Shown piece after piece: positions 31,862-35,085 of a DNA stretch of 35,085 nucleotides. Position numbers and translations under genes: made by a program. Each line of letters opens with the position of its first letter. Within the stretch, counting starts at the first letter, position 1. The notes under the pieces were generated by a model. It was not told where the DNA came from, made no database searches, and saw only the letters and a list, made by a program, of their open reading frames with translations. Source of the DNA: Ruminococcus sp. (GTDB lineage: Bacteria; Bacillota; Clostridia; Oscillospirales; Acutalibacteraceae); the NCBI GenBank assembly GCA_017502425.1, contig JAFVVB010000186.1:1-35085 (forward strand), given 5' to 3'.

Positions 31862-33340
31862 ATGATTAATCGCGAATTTAATGAAAAATTTATTAAAGAG
31901 GCACTGACATTTGACGACGTTTTGCTCATTCCTGGTGAGAGCGATGTCGAGCCTAAGCACGTCAGCGTTGAAACACATCTCACAAAGAAGATTAAGCTCA
32001 ACACACCGCTGATGACAGCTGCTATGGATACAGTTACTGAAACTGATATGGCTATTGCTATTGCACGTGAGGGTGGTATCGGTATCATTCATAAGAATAT
32101 GTCAATCGAGCAACAGGCTGATATGGTAGATAGAGTTAAGCGTAGTGAAAACGGTGTCATCACTAACCCGTTTTATCTCGCACCACACAACACTATCCGC
32201 GAAGCTAACGAGCTCATGCGTAAGTATAAAATCTCAGGTGTTCCTATTTGTGAGGGAACTAAACTTGTTGGCATTATTACTAACCGTGACTTAAAATTCA
32301 TGAGCGATGTTGACTTTGACCAGGAAATCTCAGGCGTTATGACTAAGGAAAACTTAGTTACTGCACCTGTTGGTACTGACCTCGAAAAGGCTCAAGCTAT
32401 TTTGCGTAAACATAGAATTGAAAAACTCCCTATCGTAGATGCTCAGGGCAACTTAAAGGGACTTATCACAATCAAGGATATCGAAAAAACTGTTCAGTAT
32501 CCTAACTCAGCAAGAGATGAAAAAGGCAGACTTTTATGTGGTGCTGCTATCGGTGCTACTGCTGATGTACTGCAAAGAGTTCAGGCTCTCGTAGATGCTC
32601 AGGTTGACGTACTGGTACTTGACTCAGCTCACGGCCATAACTCAAACGTAGTTAACTCAGTTGCTAAAGTTAAGAAAGCCTTTCCTGATGTACAGCTTAT
32701 CGCTGGTAATATCGCAACAGCAGAAGGTGCACGTGCTTTAATTGAAGCTGGTGCTGACTGCGTTAAGGTTGGTATCGGTCCTGGTTCTATCTGTACTACC
32801 CGTGTAGTTGCAGGTATCGGTGTTCCTCAGGTTACTGCTATTTTTGATGCCGCTAAGGCTGCTGCTGAATATGGCGTTCCTGTTATCGCTGACGGCGGTA
32901 TCAAGTACTCCGGCGATATCGTAAAAGCATTAGCTGCTGGTGCATCAGTATGTATGGTTGGTTCACTCGTAGCAGGATGTAAAGAGTCACCTGGTGATAC
33001 TGAGATTTATCAGGGCAGACAGTTCAAGGTTTACCGTGGTATGGGTTCACTCGGCGCTATGAATAAGGGTAGCTCAGACAGATACTTCCAGGCTAAGAAT
33101 CAGAAGTACGTACCTGAAGGCGTTGAAGGTAGAGTACCATTCAAGGGCCCTCTTTCTGACACTATCTATCAGATGATCGGTGGTCTTAAGTCAGGTATGG
33201 GTTACACAGGATGTGGCACTATCGACGAGCTCCATAACAAAGCCCAGTTCGTTAAAATCACAGGCGCTGGTCTTCGTGAGAGCCATCCACACGATATCCA
33301 GATTACTAAGGAAGCTCCTAACTATTCAACTAACGGATAA
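31862..33340 (+). CDS. guaB: Inosine-5'-monophosphate dehydrogenase
   Basis: 492 residues. It oxidises IMP to XMP with NAD, the committed step to GMP. The TIM barrel starts EALTFDDVLLIPGESDV. Two CBS domains are inserted at about 95-210 (KYKISGVPICEGTKLVGIIT). The catalytic cysteine is in GIGPGSICTTRVVAG, the phosphate site in ADGGIKYSGDIVKALAAGA, and the flap region has YRGMGSLGAM. The ATG at 31862 follows GGGGAG by 8 bases; a GTG nine bases earlier overlaps that site and is rejected. It is monocistronic, with its own promoter and terminator. Confidence 0.97.
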   Translation: MINREFNEKFIKEALTFDDVLLIPGESDVEPKHVSVETHLTKKIKLNTPLMTAAMDTVTETDMAIAIAREGGIGIIHKNMSIEQQADMVDRVKRSENGVITNPFYLAPHNTIREANELMRKYKISGVPICEGTKLVGIITNRDLKFMSDVDFDQEISGVMTKENLVTAPVGTDLEKAQAILRKHRIEKLPIVDAQGNLKGLITIKDIEKTVQYPNSARDEKGRLLCGAAIGATADVLQRVQALVDAQVDVLVLDSAHGHNSNVVNSVAKVKKAFPDVQLIAGNIATAEGARALIEAGADCVKVGIGPGSICTTRVVAGIGVPQVTAIFDAAKAAAEYGVPVIADGGIKYSGDIVKALAAGASVCMVGSLVAGCKESPGDTEIYQGRQFKVYRGMGSLGAMNKGSSDRYFQAKNQKYVPEGVEGRVPFKGPLSDTIYQMIGGLKSGMGYTGCGTIDELHNKAQFVKITGAGLRESHPHDIQITKEAPNYSTNG

Positions 33341-33346
33341 TTTCAA

Positions 33347-33371
33347 AGCCCCCGAAACCGGGGGCTTTTTT
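33347..33371 (+). terminator. Rho-independent terminator of guaB
   Basis: AGCCCCCG and CGGGGGCT pair around a 4-base loop, followed by TTTTTT. Confidence 0.95.
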
Positions 33372-33397
33372 ATCGAAAAACCTCGTAAATAAGCGGT

Positions 33398-33425
33398 TGT
33401 TACATATCGTAACAGTAGTGTTACA
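33398..33425. promoter_or_regulatory. Candidate operator upstream of the XRE regulator
   Basis: TGTTACATATCGTAACA (33398-33414) is an inverted repeat with 6-base arms, followed by a third half-site TGTTACA (33419-33425). It ends 9 bases before the -35 of the XRE gene, a likely place for autoregulation. Confidence 0.5.
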
Positions 33426-33434
33426 GGCGGTTTA

Positions 33435-33462
33435 TTGAACTTTTGGGACTTTTTTGTATAGT
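33435..33462 (+). promoter_or_regulatory. Sigma-A promoter of the XRE regulator
   Basis: TTGAAC (33435-33440), 16 bases, TATAGT (33457-33462), 30 bases before the ATG. Confidence 0.6.
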
Positions 33463-33492
33463 AGAAGTTGCTAAAAGTTTTCAGGAGGTAAA

Positions 33493-34089
33493 ATGAAAAT
33501 GACTTTAGGTGAAAAAATCAAAGAAGCCAGAAAACAGACTAGGTTGTCACAGGAACAGCTGGCGGAAAAAATGTGTTTTTCACGTTCAGCGGTTGCGAAA
33601 TGGGAAACTGATAAAGGGATCCGAGATATAGATAATCTTAAATTGATTGCAAAAACGCTTGACGTGTCTGTGGACTATTTGCTCGATGACGAAGATACGG
33701 CTGATATGATGGTTGTGCGTGAAGCATACGATATTAGTAAATACGGTAAAGGCCGTAAAAAGAAACTCAAAGACAGGTTGATGAGAGAAAAGTTTCCGCA
33801 TGACGAGATTTTTACATTACTACCTAAGTATAAAGAGGAGAAAAGAGAGAAAATTATTGATTACTTTTTAGGCTTTGTGCTGGACGCACCCTTTGGCCTG
33901 CCTCAGTTTATACACGAATGCAAAAATTGCGTTAATGAATACTATCTGGTAGAAAAAGATGATGACCAGCTTTTTGTTAAAGTAACTGATGATTTTATTG
34001 AAACAAGAAGGCTTAAAAAGAGAATTACTAAAGATAAATTTGATATTGGTGAATGGACATACATTAAGTGTAAATACACCGTAAAATGA
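33493..34089 (+). CDS. XRE-family transcriptional regulator
   Basis: 198 residues. The N-terminal Cro/CI helix-turn-helix is at about 5-60 (LGEKIKEARKQTRLSQEQLA, then SRSAVAKWETDKG and LDVSVDYLL). The remaining 130 residues form a basic linker (KYGKGRKKKLKDRL) and a domain I do not recognise, with two cysteines in HECKNCVNEYY. AGGAGG stands 4 bases before the ATG. It is a single gene with its own promoter, a repeat-type operator upstream and a terminator. It may regulate the divergent or convergent neighbours, but nothing in the sequence shows which. Confidence 0.85.
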   Translation: MKMTLGEKIKEARKQTRLSQEQLAEKMCFSRSAVAKWETDKGIRDIDNLKLIAKTLDVSVDYLLDDEDTADMMVVREAYDISKYGKGRKKKLKDRLMREKFPHDEIFTLLPKYKEEKREKIIDYFLGFVLDAPFGLPQFIHECKNCVNEYYLVEKDDDQLFVKVTDDFIETRRLKKRITKDKFDIGEWTYIKCKYTVK

Positions 34090-34093
34090 CGAA

Positions 34094-34121
34094 AAAAGGC
34101 TCCTTGAAAGAGGAGCCTTTT
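34094..34121. terminator. Bidirectional terminator between XRE and acyltransferase genes
   Basis: AAAAGGCTCCT and AGGAGCCTTTT form a perfect 11-bp stem with a 6-base loop. A runs on the left and T runs on the right let it serve both convergent genes. Confidence 0.92.
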
Positions 34122-34129
34122 ATGTTATG

Positions 34130-35085
34130 CTATATTATTTTTTTAGCACCGGGTATGATGAGTTTTGCTAATGCTGTAATCAGTGCGCATGATGCAAATA
34201 CAATAACCTGCCATAGCACGGTTATGAGAAAAACATTATCAGAATGAATAATTATACTATAATATTGTGGTTTTGTGACATTTATAATCAAATCTGAAAT
34301 CAGATAAATGCCGAAAGTAAGTGAACCGAAATAGCAAGTAACTTTTTTGATGCCGTTACCTGCTTTAATAAGAGTTGCAAGGTATTTAATAATTATGTAA
34401 AAACAAATAGCACTTAGTGTTATAGTGAGATAATCTCTATCATCAAGAATCAGATAGTCTTTTGGATTAAGAGGGTAGTAATTTGCTGTATAGTATACTT
34501 CGAAAGTAGTAATACAGACAAAGAGCAAAAGCGAAATAGCTACTATGGCTTTATTGATTTTTAAATAATGTTCAACAAAATATCCTGCAAAAATAACTCC
34601 AATAGTAGGAGCAAAGAAATTTACGGTAAAATATGCGCTCAAATTAAAATTATAAAAAATACTGATAAGTGGAAGCGTTCCCATCACGAATACTGAAAGA
34701 AAAATCAGATATGCAGTTGCTTTTTTAGAAAACGCATTTGCCATACGCTGGAACAAAGGTAGAAGTATAAGCAGACCGATGTATACGTACATATACCACA
34801 TAGCGTTGTTGGTGCGCTTAGTGAGTATGAGCGAGAAAAAATCCTGAAAACTCATAGTGTCCAAAGTGTTTCTATGAAAATATACATAGTATATCAAAGA
34901 ATAAACCACCAACGCTATTATCATTCTGACCACTCGCTCGAATGACTTTTTAGGACTATCGATTTTTCTAAGCAGCAGAGCACCCATGATCATAAAGAAT
35001 ATAGGAACAGCTAATTTAGAAATGAAAAAATAAGTGAGTGATAAATACCACCCAAATGACATCGGGGTTACGTACTCCAGAAATA
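34130..35085 (-). CDS. Acyltransferase family membrane protein (N-terminus beyond window)
   Basis: The frame is open to the right edge; an internal ATG at 35062 is probably not the start, because the first helix and the catalytic His/Arg region of acyltransferase-3 proteins would be missing. About 318 residues are visible with at least eight membrane helices. Features of the family are FFMIMGALLLRKIDSPKKSF, NAMWYMYVYIGLLILLPLFQ and the terminal LITALAKLI segment. Members transfer acetyl or succinyl groups to surface polysaccharides or peptidoglycan. It reads toward the origin, against the usual direction of this arm. Substrate unknown. Confidence 0.8.
   Translation of the reverse strand, partial: FLEYVTPMSFGWYLSLTYFFISKLAVPIFFMIMGALLLRKIDSPKKSFERVVRMIIALVVYSLIYYVYFHRNTLDTMSFQDFFSLILTKRTNNAMWYMYVYIGLLILLPLFQRMANAFSKKATAYLIFLSVFVMGTLPLISIFYNFNLSAYFTVNFFAPTIGVIFAGYFVEHYLKINKAIVAISLLLFVCITTFEVYYTANYYPLNPKDYLILDDRDYLTITLSAICFYIIIKYLATLIKAGNGIKKVTCYFGSLTFGIYLISDLIINVTKPQYYSIIIHSDNVFLITVLWQVIVFASCALITALAKLIIPGAKKII

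Noticed and set aside
31703..32092. Two minus-strand frames opposite the start of guaB
   Set aside because: They are antisense shadows of guaB with no ribosome site and a composition unlike neighbouring proteins.

Overview
The window is the chromosomal replication-origin region of an AT-rich, low-GC Gram-positive bacterium. A Clostridia/Oscillospiraceae (Ruminococcus-like) host is the best fit. The evidence is the gene order dnaA-dnaN-yaaA-recF-remB-gyrB-gyrA on one arm and rpmH-rnpA-yidD-yidC-khpB-mnmE-mnmG-rsmG-noc-parA-parB on the other, strong AGGAGG-type ribosome binding sites, frequent TTG starts, and a secreted protein with a dockerin-like tail. The species assignment is inference. No rRNA, tRNA, CRISPR or insertion sequence was seen.

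Layout. Genes left of about 19.7 kb lie on the minus strand and those to the right on the plus strand, so transcription runs away from the origin on both arms. The only exceptions are a lipoprotein gene at 31.0-31.7 kb and a partial acyltransferase at the right edge. Replication genes occupy 10.1-19.6 kb; tight overlaps between dnaN, yaaA, recF, remB and a small zinc-ribbon membrane protein point to one operon, probably running into gyrB-gyrA. The dnaA-dnaN spacer holds a candidate origin unwinding site: a DnaA-box-like sequence, a DnaA-trio-like run and an AT-rich block, in the order known from Bacillus subtilis. The right arm carries ribosomal protein L34, the RNase P protein, membrane insertion factors, tRNA modification enzymes, a Noc-like protein and the ParA/ParB segregation pair with two perfect parS sites (one inside mnmG). 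It continues with serS, guaB and an XRE regulator.

The unusual part is 2.9-9.2 kb. Three tandem modules each encode an ECF sigma factor translationally linked to a single-pass membrane protein with a very short cytoplasmic N-terminus, a long Pro/Thr/Ser/Glu-rich outer linker and a related C-terminal domain of about 90 residues. These look like anti-sigma factors of a type I do not recognise. All three sigma genes have TGAAAC at 43-48 bases before the start codon, which resembles the -35 element of ECF promoters and suggests autoregulation. The second module is followed after 15 bases by a secreted dockerin-like protein. The working hypothesis is a family of envelope- or substrate-sensing switches, analogous in layout to SigI/RsgI of cellulosome producers but built on ECF sigma factors.

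Several gene starts were moved from the longest possible reading frame to positions with a proper ribosome binding site or paralogue support; each case is explained in its entry.
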